The translations under genes were made by a program, and so were the position numbers. A stretch of 50,245 bases of DNA, from positions 1 through 50,245 of the forward strand of contig JANXRG010000018.1 in assembly GCA_025353105.1 (NCBI GenBank). Reading direction: 5' to 3'. Positions 41,747 through 50,169 of the stretch are shown in pieces (the stretch's first letter is position 1; the number at the start of each line of letters is the position of its first letter). This DNA comes from Verrucomicrobiota bacterium (GTDB lineage: Bacteria; Verrucomicrobiota; Verrucomicrobiia; Chthoniobacterales; SZAS-18). The notes below the pieces were generated by a model. It did no database searches and was not told where the DNA came from. It saw nothing but the letters and a program-made list of their open reading frames with translations.

Positions 41747-44062
41747 ATGCACTCGATCCTTCGCTCGTTCCTGCTCTTCCTGCTCCTCACCCTCGCCCCG
41801 GCCCTCGCCCGGGCTGATGGTTTCATCGTGGTCACGGAAACCTCGCACTTCCGCCCGATCCCCCATCACCCCGCCTTTCTCCCGCTCGAGGTCACCACCC
41901 ACAAGGTGAATGTCCGGATCGACGGACAAATCGCCACCACCAGCGTCGATCAGGAATTCTACAACCCGTCCGATCGCACGGTCGAAGGCACGTACTTTTT
42001 CCCCGTGCCGAAGGACGCGCAGATCGACAAGTTTCAGATGCAGATCGGCGACAAGCTGGCCGAGGCCGAGCTCCTCGACGCCGCCAGGGCCCGCGGCATC
42101 TACGAGGAAATCGTGCGCCAGGTGAAGGATCCAGCGCTGCTCGAGTACGCCGGCCGGCAGCTCTTCAAGGCGCGGGTGTTCCCGATCGAAGGAAAATCGA
42201 CGAAGCGACTCCGAATCACCTACACCGAACTCCTTCGGACGGACTCCGGCGCCTTGACCTATCGCTATCCGCTCGCGACGGAGAAATTCTCGGCGAAGCC
42301 GGTCAAGACCGTCGCCATCGAGGTCGAAGTCAAATCCGACAAGCCGTTCGCGTCGCTCTACTCGCCCAGCCACAAAATCGCGATCAAGCGCGATGATTCC
42401 GGCCGTCGCGCCACGATCAACTACGAAGCCCGGGACGAGAGGCCAGACAGCGACTTCGAGCTCGTCTGCACGGGCGAGTCCCGTGCCGCGGACGAGGTTC
42501 CGATCAACCTGCTCACCTACCGCGAGCCGAATGCGCCGGCCGACGAGGACGGCTACTTCCTGCTCCTCGCTGCACCCGCACCGGAGATGAAGACCACGGA
42601 GCGCAAACTCTCGGCCAAGGATGTGACTTTTGTGCTCGATACCTCGGGCTCGATGCAGGGGGTGAAGATGGACCAGGCCCGGAAGGCGCTCGCGTTCTGC
42701 GTTGGCCAGTTGAATCCCGAGGATCGCTTCGAGATCATCCGCTTCTCGTCCTCGACGGAGCCTCTCTTCGGCAAGCTCACCGAGGCAACCGCGGCCAATC
42801 GCAAGCGGGCGGATGATTTCATCACGCAACTCCGCGCGATGGGCGGCACCGCGATTCACGAGGCGCTCAAGACGGCCCTCTCCGCCCGGCCCACGCCCGC
42901 GGACCGTCCGTACATCGTCATCTTTCTCACCGACGGACTCGCCAACATCGGTCCTTCGCGCAATGAGGAAATCCTCGACATGGTGCAGAAGTCAATCGGC
43001 AGCTCCAGCGGCGTGCGGGTTTTCTCGTTCGGCGTCGGCACCGACGTGAACACGCACCTGCTCGACCAGCTCGCGCAGCAGACCCGGGCGTTTAGCACCT
43101 ACGTGTTCCCGAACGAGGATCTCGAGATCAAGCTCTCGAACTTCTTCGCGAAGATGACCGAGCCGGCGCTCACCGATCTTCGCGTCGAATTCAGCGGTGG
43201 CGAGGGCGCACGTTTCTCGCAGCGTTCGCCCAGCGATTTGCCGGATCTCTTCCAGGGCGACCAGCTCGCCGTCGTGGGCCGGTATCGCGGTAGCGGCGAG
43301 GCCGAGGTAAGACTCACCGGCAAACGCACCGGCGTGGAAAAAAGTTTCACGGTGAAGGTGAAGTTGGATCCGGACAAAGATTCCAGCGCCGCGCGCGAAT
43401 TCATCCCGCGCCTCTGGGCCACGCGTCGCGTCGCGTTCCTGCTCGACGAGATCCGACTGCGGGGCGAAAACGCCGAGATCCGCGACGAGGTTACAAAGGT
43501 CGCGCGCAAATTCGGGATCGTCACGCCCTACACGGCGTTCCTCATCCTCGAGGACGAGGCGAAGAAAAATGTTCCAACCGAGCGCCGCCTGCTCGGAAAG
43601 CTCGACGGCGATCGTGGCGCGCGCGATGTCGCCGCCACCGCTTACAACGATTTGAAGGAGCAAACCGGCTCCGCCGCGGTCGGCGGCGCCGAGAGCCAGA
43701 ACCACGCCCGCCGCGCGATGCAGGCGACCGACGCGCTGCGCTCGGCCAACGAGTACGCCCTTGCCGCGCCGAAGTCCGCGTCGGCGCCCGTCGCAGTCCG
43801 CGAGGCCGCCGGCCGGGTGGAGCAATTCGCGCAGCAGGGCTCGCGCTACGTGAACGGCCGCGCCTTCTTCCAGAACGGATCGCAGTGGGTCGACAGCACC
43901 ATGCAGAATCACAAAGACGGAGCCGCCGCGCAGCGCGTCCAGTTCAACTCGACGGCATACTTCGCCCTCCTCAAGAAGCATCCCGAAGCCACCGCGTGGT
44001 TCGCCCTTGGCTCGAACATCGCCCTCTCCCTCGGTGGCACCGACTACGAGATCTACAACTGA
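41747..44062 (+). CDS. VIT and VWA domain-containing protein
   Basis: The 771-residue secreted or envelope protein resembles inter-alpha-trypsin inhibitor heavy chains. The signal peptide is residues 1-23 (LLFLLLTLAPALARA). The VIT domain (about 40-165) has TTSVDQEFYNPSDRTVEGTYFFPVP and ARGIYEEIVRQVKDPALLEY. The VWA domain (about 293-470) has the MIDAS set D298-x-S-x-S (DTSGSMQG), the Thr in GGTAIHEAL and the Asp in FLTDGLAN. A C-terminal region of about 290 residues follows, including VARKFGIVTPYTAFLILEDE, common in this family, then AVPTERR-type charged sequence and a VNGRAFFQNGSQWVD segment. It likely binds a protein partner through metal. It is 48 bp before another VWA gene and divergent from the ECF sigma factor. 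Confidence 0.9.
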   Translation: MHSILRSFLLFLLLTLAPALARADGFIVVTETSHFRPIPHHPAFLPLEVTTHKVNVRIDGQIATTSVDQEFYNPSDRTVEGTYFFPVPKDAQIDKFQMQIGDKLAEAELLDAARARGIYEEIVRQVKDPALLEYAGRQLFKARVFPIEGKSTKRLRITYTELLRTDSGALTYRYPLATEKFSAKPVKTVAIEVEVKSDKPFASLYSPSHKIAIKRDDSGRRATINYEARDERPDSDFELVCTGESRAADEVPINLLTYREPNAPADEDGYFLLLAAPAPEMKTTERKLSAKDVTFVLDTSGSMQGVKMDQARKALAFCVGQLNPEDRFEIIRFSSSTEPLFGKLTEATAANRKRADDFITQLRAMGGTAIHEALKTALSARPTPADRPYIVIFLTDGLANIGPSRNEEILDMVQKSIGSSSGVRVFSFGVGTDVNTHLLDQLAQQTRAFSTYVFPNEDLEIKLSNFFAKMTEPALTDLRVEFSGGEGARFSQRSPSDLPDLFQGDQLAVVGRYRGSGEAEVRLTGKRTGVEKSFTVKVKLDPDKDSSAAREFIPRLWATRRVAFLLDEIRLRGENAEIRDEVTKVARKFGIVTPYTAFLILEDEAKKNVPTERRLLGKLDGDRGARDVAATAYNDLKEQTGSAAVGGAESQNHARRAMQATDALRSANEYALAAPKSASAPVAVREAAGRVEQFAQQGSRYVNGRAFFQNGSQWVDSTMQNHKDGAAAQRVQFNSTAYFALLKKHPEATAWFALGSNIALSLGGTDYEIYN

Positions 44063-44110
44063 CCATCGCTTCCCCTAACTCAGAGCCCTTACCTCCTCAT
44101 CACCACTCCG

Positions 44111-45247
44111 ATGCGCCTCCCGTCCCTCATCCTCGCATCCCTCCTCGCGGTTACGATCTGCCTCTCCGCCAAAGAGACCGCCGCGCCACCGTTGCCGTCT
44201 CCCCTCAAGCCCCGCATCGAAGTCTGCTTCGTGCTCGACACCACCAGCTCGATGACCGGGTTAATCGAGGGCGCGAAACAGAAAATCTGGTCGATCGCGA
44301 ATCAGTTCATCACCGCGAAACCAGCGCCGGAGCTGAAGTTTGGCCTCGTTGCGTTTCGCGATCGCGGTGACGAGTACGTCGTTCGCTCCCACGCTCTCAC
44401 CGACGACATCGATTCCATCTATGCGAAGCTGCGCGAATTTCGCGCCGAAGGCGGCGGCGACACGCCGGAATCCGTCAACGAGGGCCTCGACGCGGCCGTG
44501 CGCGAGATGGCCTGGAGCAAGGATGGCAGCGTACTGAAGATTATCTTCCTCGTCGGCGACGCGCCGCCGCACATGGATTACAAAGACGGTCCGAAGTATC
44601 CCGACATCTGCCGCGAAGCGTTGCGCCGCGGGATCGTGATCAACACGGTGCAATGCGGCGACCTGGCCGAGACCACGCCCTTCTGGAAAGAGATCGCAAA
44701 GCTCGGCGAGGGCGAATACATGGCGATCGCGCAGGATGGCGGCATGCAGGCCACGAGCACACCGATGGACGAAAAGCTCGCAGACCTGAACCGGCGTCTT
44801 GGCCGCACGCTGGTCCCCTACGGCGAAGAGAAGGACCGCGACGTGGTCCGTGGCAAGCAGGCCCTGGCCGAGGCCGCGCCGGCCGCGGCGGCGGCGGATC
44901 GTCTGCGGTTCAACGCGGCGACGGGCAAGAGTGTGCAGGGCGGCGGCGAACTGCTCGACGAACTGGCGGCTGGCCGAATCAAGCCGGGCGAGATCGACGC
45001 CGCGAAGCTTCCGGCAGAAATCAGCAAGCTGCCCGCCGAGGCGCGTCAGGCGGAGATTGAAAAATTGAAGAAGGAACGAAACGAAGTGCAGTCCGAAATC
45101 GCGCAGGTCGCACAGCAACGCGTCGACTACATCGCAAAGGAACAGTCTCGCCTTGCCGCCGAGGGCAAGGCCGATGCCTTTGACTCGAAGGTCGGCGCGA
45201 CGCTCCGCACGCAAGCCGGCAAAAAGGGTATTGCACTCGAGAAGTAA
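44111..45247 (+). CDS. Secreted VWA domain protein
   Basis: The 378-residue protein has a signal peptide (LPSLILASLLAVTICLSAKE). The VWA domain (about 36-230) has the MIDAS D43-x-T-x-S variant (VLDTTSSMTG) and the pattern KFGLVAFRDRGDEYVV, GGGDTPESVNEGLDAAV (MIDAS Thr) and FLVGDAPPHMDY (MIDAS Asp), like other 'VWA with DAPPH' proteins. The C-terminal half has a helical, Lys/Glu/Gln-rich region (about 310-360, AEIEKLKKERNEVQSEIAQVAQQR) that could be a coiled coil. It is probably cotranscribed with the VIT-VWA gene, and the two might form one surface assembly. The stop is followed within 1 bp by repeat DNA. Confidence 0.88.
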   Translation: MRLPSLILASLLAVTICLSAKETAAPPLPSPLKPRIEVCFVLDTTSSMTGLIEGAKQKIWSIANQFITAKPAPELKFGLVAFRDRGDEYVVRSHALTDDIDSIYAKLREFRAEGGGDTPESVNEGLDAAVREMAWSKDGSVLKIIFLVGDAPPHMDYKDGPKYPDICREALRRGIVINTVQCGDLAETTPFWKEIAKLGEGEYMAIAQDGGMQATSTPMDEKLADLNRRLGRTLVPYGEEKDRDVVRGKQALAEAAPAAAAADRLRFNAATGKSVQGGGELLDELAAGRIKPGEIDAAKLPAEISKLPAEARQAEIEKLKKERNEVQSEIAQVAQQRVDYIAKEQSRLAAEGKADAFDSKVGATLRTQAGKKGIALEK

Positions 45248-45650
45248 GGTGGAACGCGATCTCCGAGCGCGTTGGCAAAAACAAATGCAGCCCGCACCCG
45301 CGGGCGGCCAAGCCCCTTGCCATCGTGCCCGGAGGTCACGATCCACCTCGGTTGCATGCCATGCGACGTCGTGTCCCGAGCGCAGCCTGTGATTTGGTCG
45401 CGCATGGTGGAACGCGATCTCCGAGCGCGTTGGCGATTGGTAGGGACGTTTCGCCGAAACATCCCAAGACTTGCGAACGGTACCTCCAACCCGGATCGCA
45501 GTCGGGCGTCAGACCTAAGCCCCGTCGCGCGGTCAACTCTTCTTCCGAAATCTAGGACGTTTCAGCGAAACGTCCGTACCACCACTTCGCTTTCGCATTG
45601 CTTTCAGGCGCCGCGCCCGCCACCCTCGCAAACTTCCCCAAGGAGACCCA
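45248..45650. repeat. REP-like intergenic region: exact 29-bp direct repeat and two related hairpins
   Basis: This 403-bp gap holds no supported gene. A 29-bp sequence beginning ggtggaacgcgatctccg occurs at 45248-45276 and again, identically, at 45406-45434; each copy contains the palindromic arms aacgcg/cgcgtt. Two hairpins with a shared core follow: gggacgtttc-gcc-gaaacatccc at 45443-45465 (one mismatch) and ggacgtttc-agc-gaaacgtcc at 45555-45575 (perfect). The organisation resembles repetitive extragenic palindromes. The rpiA promoter and ribosome site lie at the right end. Confidence 0.75.
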
Positions 45651-46364
45651 ATGTCGAATGTTTCAAACGATCCCGCGGTGCTCTCGGTCGCCGCGTATGT
45701 GCTGGACCTCATTAAAGACGGCGCGCGCATCGGACTCGGCTCCGGCCGCGCCTCGGCCGCCTTCATCGCCAAGCTCGGCGAGCGCGTGAAAGCCGGGCTG
45801 AAAATCACCGGCGTGCCCACCTCCAATGCGTCCGAAAAGCAGGCCCTCGAGCTGGGCATCCCCCTCGTGCCACTAACCGAAGATCTCGAACTTGATCTCA
45901 CGGTTGATGGCGCCGACGAAGTCGCGCCGAATCTCGACCTCGTGAAGGGCTGGGGTGGCGCGCTCGTGCGCGAACGCATCGTCGCGGCGGCATCCAAGCG
46001 GCAGATCATTCTCGTCGGCGAGGAGAAACTCGTGAAGACGCTCGGCGAGCGCGGGCGAATCCCGGTCGAAGTCATTCCCCTCGCCCATGGTTACGTCGTG
46101 CGGAAGTTGAAGGCGCTCGGACTCACGCCCGTGACGCGGCCAGTGACCGGCGGCACGGCGCCATTCATCACCGACAACGGAAATCTGACGCTCGATTGTG
46201 CCACCAGGGATCCGCTGCGCGACGGCGTCTCCGCGCGCGCCCTGGAAAAAGCCGTGCTCGAAATTGCAGGCGTGGTCGACACCGGCCTCTTTCTCGGGAC
46301 GGCCGAAAGGGTGCTCATCGGTTATGCCGACGGCCGCGTCGATGTGCGTGAGACGGGAAAGTAG
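45651..46364 (+). CDS. rpiA: Ribose-5-phosphate isomerase A
   Basis: RpiA interconverts ribose 5-phosphate and ribulose 5-phosphate in the pentose phosphate pathway. The 237-residue length is typical. Seen are the phosphate loop GLGSGRASAAFI (usually GLGTGST), GVPTSNASEKQALELGIPLV, the catalytic region LDLTVDGADEVAPNLDLVKGWGGALVRERIVA with the D-G-A-D and K-G-x-G-A-L signatures, and the C-terminal VDTGLFLG-type ending. The RASAAF replacement of the usual STA(A/K) is slightly unusual. The start is supported by AAGGAG at 45640-45645. Confidence 0.93.
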   Translation: MSNVSNDPAVLSVAAYVLDLIKDGARIGLGSGRASAAFIAKLGERVKAGLKITGVPTSNASEKQALELGIPLVPLTEDLELDLTVDGADEVAPNLDLVKGWGGALVRERIVAAASKRQIILVGEEKLVKTLGERGRIPVEVIPLAHGYVVRKLKALGLTPVTRPVTGGTAPFITDNGNLTLDCATRDPLRDGVSARALEKAVLEIAGVVDTGLFLGTAERVLIGYADGRVDVRETGK

Positions 46365-46394
46365 GAAGGCCGCAGAGAACAGCTGCGTCCTCGT

Positions 46395-47003
46395 CTAGAC
46401 TGGCCGGTTCATTTCAAACTGGTCCTCAGTTCGCGTGTACCAGCCGCGGCCGTGCATGCGACCCAGCGGGTAAAACGCGCCGTCGATGACGTGCTGATTG
46501 GCCGGATCCATGATTCCCTCCCGGACGTGGGCCATGAGCACGCGACCAATGATGAGGCGGTTGTTGCCGATCACGAGGCGTTGGTCCTCGACGCATTCAA
46601 AATGGACGGCTGATTCCGCGATGCGTGGCGGCTTGACCACGACCGATGCGAGCGGGGTAAACCCCGCCTGCTCGATTTCATTCACACCATGCGGAAATTC
46701 CGTCGAGCAGACATTCATCTGCTGGGCGATCGCCTCGTCCACCAGATGCACCACAAATTCGTGCGTCGCGGCGATGTTCGCCGCCGTGTCTTTTGCAACC
46801 TTGGTCCCGGGCCGGTTGCCGACGCCAAGCACAACGATCGCCGGGTCCGTTCCGAACGCATTGAAATAGCTGAAGGGCGCCGCGTTCACCCGGCCGTCGA
46901 CATCGAGCGAAGTGACCAGCGCGATCGGTCGCGGGGTGATGAGCCCCGTCATGATCTTGTAATTGAGCGTGGGCGCCGAGGTCCGGAGATCGAAGGAGAG
47001 CAT
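46395..47003 (-). CDS. Flavin reductase-like FMN-binding protein
   Basis: This 202-residue protein belongs to the flavin reductase-like/DIM6-NTAB family. Visible features are YKIMTGLITPRPIALVTSLDVDGRVNAAPFSYFNAFGTDPAIVVLGVG (FMN-binding core), KDTAANIAATHEFVVHLVDEAIAQQMN, and the C-terminal RMHGRGWYTRTEDQFEM. The family binds FMN and includes reductase components of two-component monooxygenases, but many members are of unknown partner. The open frame reaches 47081 through repeat DNA; ATG 47003 is the better start. It converges with rpiA and is not evidently in an operon. Confidence 0.88.
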   Translation of the reverse strand: MLSFDLRTSAPTLNYKIMTGLITPRPIALVTSLDVDGRVNAAPFSYFNAFGTDPAIVVLGVGNRPGTKVAKDTAANIAATHEFVVHLVDEAIAQQMNVCSTEFPHGVNEIEQAGFTPLASVVVKPPRIAESAVHFECVEDQRLVIGNNRLIIGRVLMAHVREGIMDPANQHVIDGAFYPLGRMHGRGWYTRTEDQFEMNRPV

Positions 47004-47009
47004 GGGGGA

Positions 47010-47156
47010 GGAAGAGTCGAGGGTCGATCGTCGGGAGTCGAGGGCCAAAACGTCGTTCCAAATCGTGGTCGAATTCGCCACTCACCCGGTTGGCAGTGGG
47101 CGTTTCGTTCCAGAATTTAGACGAGATGCGTGGCACTCGACCATCGACTCTCTTCC
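47010..47156. repeat. Inverted short-period repeat between flavin reductase and MocR genes
   Basis: The left cluster (47010-47044) is made of 7-bp-periodic gtcgagg units; the right cluster (47132-47156) holds accatcgactctcttcc. Read on the opposite strand the right cluster is ggaagagagtcgatggtcga, pairing with ggaagagtcgagggtcga on the left apart from a 2-base gap and one mismatch. The loop is about 90 bp. It fills the gap between the start of one gene and the stop of the next and overlaps the end of the MocR frame at its last bases. Confidence 0.65.
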
Positions 47157-48604
47157 TACGCCTGTGCCAGCCGTCCCAGCGTCATCATCGCGTGCTCCAG
47201 ACGCGTCGTCCACGGGTAGCCGCAGCTCAGGCGGATGAAATTCTGGTAGCGCTGCCCCGCGGAAAAGATAGGACCCGGCGCGATGCTGATGCCCTCCGCC
47301 AACGCGCGCTGGTGGAGTCGCAATGCGTTCGCGTTCCCCGGCAACTCCAGCCACAAGACAAACCCGCCCGCGGGCCGGGTGACGCGCGTGCCCGCCGGAA
47401 AATATTCGGCCACCGCCTCGGACACGCGCGCGACCTGCTCGCGCATCCGCTTGCGCAAGCTCCGCATGTGATGATCGAACGCTCCGCTCTTCATGAAGTC
47501 CGCGATAGCCGCCTGCGGATGCGTCGCGGTGGCCAGCGTGTTCATGAACTTGAGCAACTGCACGCGCTGGCCGAAACGTCCCGGCACGATCCAGCCCACG
47601 CGATAGCCCGGGGCCAGGCACTTTGAAAACGACGAGCAGACGAGCACCAAGCCCTCGGTGTCGAATGCGCGGCAGGATTTCGGGCGCGCCAGGCCATGGT
47701 AGAGGTCCGCGTAAATCTCATCCTCGATCAACGGAATCCCGCGCGGCGCGAGAATGTCCTGCACCAGCGCCCGCCGGTTTTCCTCCGGCATGCAGCTGCC
47801 GAGCGGATTGTTGTAGCTCGTCGCGAACAGGCACGCCGCGACCTTTCGCTTCGCCAGCGTGGCCTCAAGCGCGAGGAGGTCGACCCCGTTTTGCGGATGC
47901 GTCGGAATTTCAATCGCGGAAAGCCCCAGACTTTCCAGGGCCTGGAGCAGGCCGTAATAGGTCGGCGATTCGATCGCCACGCAGTCACCCGGATGGCAGG
48001 TCGCGCGCAACGCAAGATTGAGCGATTCCATGCAGCCAAACGTCGTGACGATTTCGTCCATTGCGAGCTGGTATCCCGCATCCGGCGCGCGTAATGCAAT
48101 CTGCCGGCGCAATTCCACATGGCCCGGTGGGAAGTCATAATTGTTGCCCGCGTCGCCGGCCTGCCGGGCGGTGGCCGCGAGCACGCGATTCAACGCGCGG
48201 TTCGGCAAAATCTGCGGACTCGGCGTCGCGACGCCAAACGGCGCATATTCCGGATGATGGCGGAAGGACACGATGACTTCCGCCACCTTTGCCGCCGTGC
48301 CTTCCAGCTCGATTTGGTCATACGTGTCCGGCTCATGCGAATGCTCCGGCTCGGGCAGCAGGTGCTCGCGCTGCGGTTTCACGTAATAGCCGGATTGCGG
48401 TCGCGCTTCGACCAGTCCACGGCCTTCGAGCAATTGAAAGGCTTGCAGGGCCGTCGACCGGCTCACACCCTTTTGCGCCATTAACTTCCGGACCGACGGC
48501 ACCCGATCACCCGCCCGCAGAATGCGCTGGCCAATCAGTTGCGCGACCTCCTCGGCCACCTGTTCATAGAGGTGCGTGCGCGGAGCGGCAATCTCGGTCT
48601 TCAT
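47156..48604 (-). CDS. MocR-type GntR/aminotransferase transcriptional regulator
   Basis: The 482-residue protein fuses an N-terminal GntR winged helix (about 10-80: YEQVAEEVAQLIGQRILRAGDRVPSVRKLMAQKGVSRSTALQAFQLLEGRGLVEARPQSGYYV is the classical pattern) to a fold-type I aminotransferase domain (about 130-480). The latter has EIVTTFGCMESLNLALRATCHPGDCVAIESPTYYGLL, TSYNNPLGSCMPEENRR, EDEIYADL and the cofactor lysine in CSSFSKCLAPGYRVGWIVPG. MocR proteins use the aminotransferase part as an effector sensor and typically regulate a divergent neighbour. Here that would be the small DUF2917-like gene or the EamA transporter gene. Paired 8-bp direct repeats lie in the divergent region. Confidence 0.93.
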   Translation of the reverse strand: MKTEIAAPRTHLYEQVAEEVAQLIGQRILRAGDRVPSVRKLMAQKGVSRSTALQAFQLLEGRGLVEARPQSGYYVKPQREHLLPEPEHSHEPDTYDQIELEGTAAKVAEVIVSFRHHPEYAPFGVATPSPQILPNRALNRVLAATARQAGDAGNNYDFPPGHVELRRQIALRAPDAGYQLAMDEIVTTFGCMESLNLALRATCHPGDCVAIESPTYYGLLQALESLGLSAIEIPTHPQNGVDLLALEATLAKRKVAACLFATSYNNPLGSCMPEENRRALVQDILAPRGIPLIEDEIYADLYHGLARPKSCRAFDTEGLVLVCSSFSKCLAPGYRVGWIVPGRFGQRVQLLKFMNTLATATHPQAAIADFMKSGAFDHHMRSLRKRMREQVARVSEAVAEYFPAGTRVTRPAGGFVLWLELPGNANALRLHQRALAEGISIAPGPIFSAGQRYQNFIRLSCGYPWTTRLEHAMMTLGRLAQA

Positions 48605-48649
48605 GGAATTTCCAGAGTAAATCGCGGCGATACGGCAGCGAAACAGCCC

Positions 48650-48700
48650 TTTATTTCAGATAACTGTTCCGGTTGCAAATGGAATCTACTGAAACTGTTC
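48650..48700. promoter_or_regulatory. Candidate MocR operator and promoter
   Basis: The 8-bp sequence aactgttc occurs at 48662-48669 and again at 48693-48700 in the same orientation, 31 bp apart (close to three helical turns). Between them is ttgcaa (48673-48678), which read on the minus strand is a -35-like box, followed with 17-bp spacing by aataaa (-10-like, 48655-48650), placing a possible start about 40 bases before the MocR ATG. Paired direct repeats at whole-turn spacing match the general mode of MocR regulators such as GabR and PdxR. The repeats are seen; the function is inferred. Confidence 0.4.
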
Positions 48701-48736
48701 TTAGCCCCTGCCCGTGCGAGTTTCGGTTTGTAAACT

Positions 48737-49108
48737 ATGAAAAACAACCTCACTCAGAGCCTCGGCCAATGGGAAAACGCCTTGGCGCAAACGGTTCTTC
48801 AAAACATCGAACGCAACCTGCCGGTCAATCCGCGGCACGCGCACGATGTCACTCTGGCGGAAAATCAGCGCATGGCCGGCTTGGTCACGCTCGACAAAGG
48901 CGATTTCTGGAGCGGCGACGAAGCGCTCATCGACAGTTTTGCGATCGAATGCTTGAGCGGTACGCTGTGGATGACACTCGGGACGGAATTGCGAAATGAC
49001 ATCTTGCTGATGCCGGGTCAAACCTACATCAGTCATTCGGACGACAACATCCTCATCGAAGCGCTGGAGGACAGTCGATTCCGCGTCATCGAATCCATCC
49101 GCAAGTAA
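48737..49108 (+). CDS. Small protein, DUF2917-like
   Basis: This 123-residue cytoplasmic protein has a helical N-terminus (QSLGQWENALAQTVLQNIERN) and a C-terminal small beta domain with IECLSGTLWMTLGTELRNDILLMPGQTY and ILIEALEDSRFRVIE. The segment 'GTLW-TLG...D--L-PGQ' resembles DUF2917, a short cupin-like domain. The function is unknown. It is divergent from the MocR regulator (132 bp) and upstream of an EamA transporter, so it is a likely MocR target. A stem-loop follows the stop. Confidence 0.65.
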   Translation: MKNNLTQSLGQWENALAQTVLQNIERNLPVNPRHAHDVTLAENQRMAGLVTLDKGDFWSGDEALIDSFAIECLSGTLWMTLGTELRNDILLMPGQTYISHSDDNILIEALEDSRFRVIESIRK

Positions 49109-49133
49109 GCCAGGAAAACATTCGCCTCTTTCG

Positions 49134-49167
49134 AAGGACCGCTCGATCCAAAGTCGCAGCGGTCCTT
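49134..49167 (+). terminator. Stem-loop after the DUF2917-like gene
   Basis: aaggaccgct (49134-49143) and agcggtcctt (49158-49167) form a perfect 10-bp stem with a 14-base loop. The right arm ends in ctttgct, a weak T-rich tail. It lies 26 bp after the stop and 21 bp before the EamA start, so it may reduce read-through rather than fully terminate. Confidence 0.55.
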
Positions 49168-49188
49168 TGCTAGAACCGCCCTTTCGAA

Positions 49189-50169
49189 ATGTCCGAAAGA
49201 TCCGCACCGGTCCTGACTCGCCACCGCGGGGAGACGCTCGGTTACATTTTCGGATTTCTGGGCGTCGCCTCATTTAGTCTCACGCTTCCCGCCACTCGCG
49301 TCGCGGTCCAGTCGATCGATCCCATGCTCGTGGCGTCCGGCCGCGCGGTCAGCGCGGCCATGCTCGGCGCGCTGTGCCTGCTCATCGCGCGCGCCCGGCG
49401 TCCGCGCGGATCGCAATGGGGCAGCGTCGCGGTCGTCGCGCTGTGCCTCGGCTGCCTCTTCCCGTATTTCGCGAGCATCGGATCGGTCTACGCGCCGTCG
49501 TCGCATGGCGCAGTGATTCTCGGGTTGCTGCCGATCTTCACTTCGCTGGCCGGCATGCTGCGCGTGGGCGAGCGACCCTCCCGAGGATTCTGGCTGGCCG
49601 GCGCGCTGGGCAGCGCTGTGGTGGTCGCCTTCGCGGTCTGGCAAAATCAGGGCCACGGCCTGCAGATCGCTGACCTCGCCCTCTTCGCCGCCGCCATTGT
49701 CGCAAGCTTTGGTTACGCGGAGGCGGCGCGCGTGGCGCCCTTCCTCGGGAGCTGGCAGGTCGTCTGCTGGGCGCTGATCCTCGCGTTGCCCGCGACTATC
49801 TCGATCACGATCTTCCGCTGGTCGACGCATCCGCCGCAGGACGTTCCCGCGATGGCATGGGGCGCGTTCGCCTATGTGGCGACCATCAGCCAGCTCTTCG
49901 GCATCATGCTCTGGACGCACGGACTCAAACTCGGCGGCGTGGCGCGGGTCGGCCAGCTGCAGTTGCTCATGCCGTTTATGACCTTCGTCGCGGCCGCGTG
50001 GTGGCTCGGCGAATTCGTCGGGCCTGCGACCTGGCTTGCGGCGGGCGCCGTGCTCATTTCGATCCTGCTGTCCGGAAACGCCACCGTGACCCGGCGGGAA
50101 CCGCAGGCACCGCCGGCCGCGGACCGGGCCACGCCCTCTCAACCACGCGAGCCCGCGGCCAGTTGCTGA
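49189..50169 (+). CDS. EamA/DMT family transporter
   Basis: The 326-residue membrane protein has about ten hydrophobic helices in two EamA repeats. The first is GYIFGFLGVASFSLTLPATRVAV with IDPMLVASGRAVSAAMLGALCLLIARARRP, and the first half contains YAPSSHGAVILGLLPIFTSLAGMLRVGERPS. The second half has LFAAAIVASFGYAEAARVAP, WGAFAYVATISQLFGIMLWTHGLKLGGVARVGQLQLLMPFMTFVAAAWWLGE. The Pro/Ala-rich hydrophilic C-terminus is about 30 residues. It is likely a metabolite or amino-acid exporter. Its position downstream of a MocR regulator suggests regulated export of an amine or amino acid. Confidence 0.9.
   Translation: MSERSAPVLTRHRGETLGYIFGFLGVASFSLTLPATRVAVQSIDPMLVASGRAVSAAMLGALCLLIARARRPRGSQWGSVAVVALCLGCLFPYFASIGSVYAPSSHGAVILGLLPIFTSLAGMLRVGERPSRGFWLAGALGSAVVVAFAVWQNQGHGLQIADLALFAAAIVASFGYAEAARVAPFLGSWQVVCWALILALPATISITIFRWSTHPPQDVPAMAWGAFAYVATISQLFGIMLWTHGLKLGGVARVGQLQLLMPFMTFVAAAWWLGEFVGPATWLAAGAVLISILLSGNATVTRREPQAPPAADRATPSQPREPAASC

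Noticed and set aside
40898-42859. 653-residue reading of the ECF sigma frame
   Set aside because: The first ~440 residues are antisense to the VIT-VWA gene and repeat DNA; the sigma factor itself starts at 41512 or 41533.
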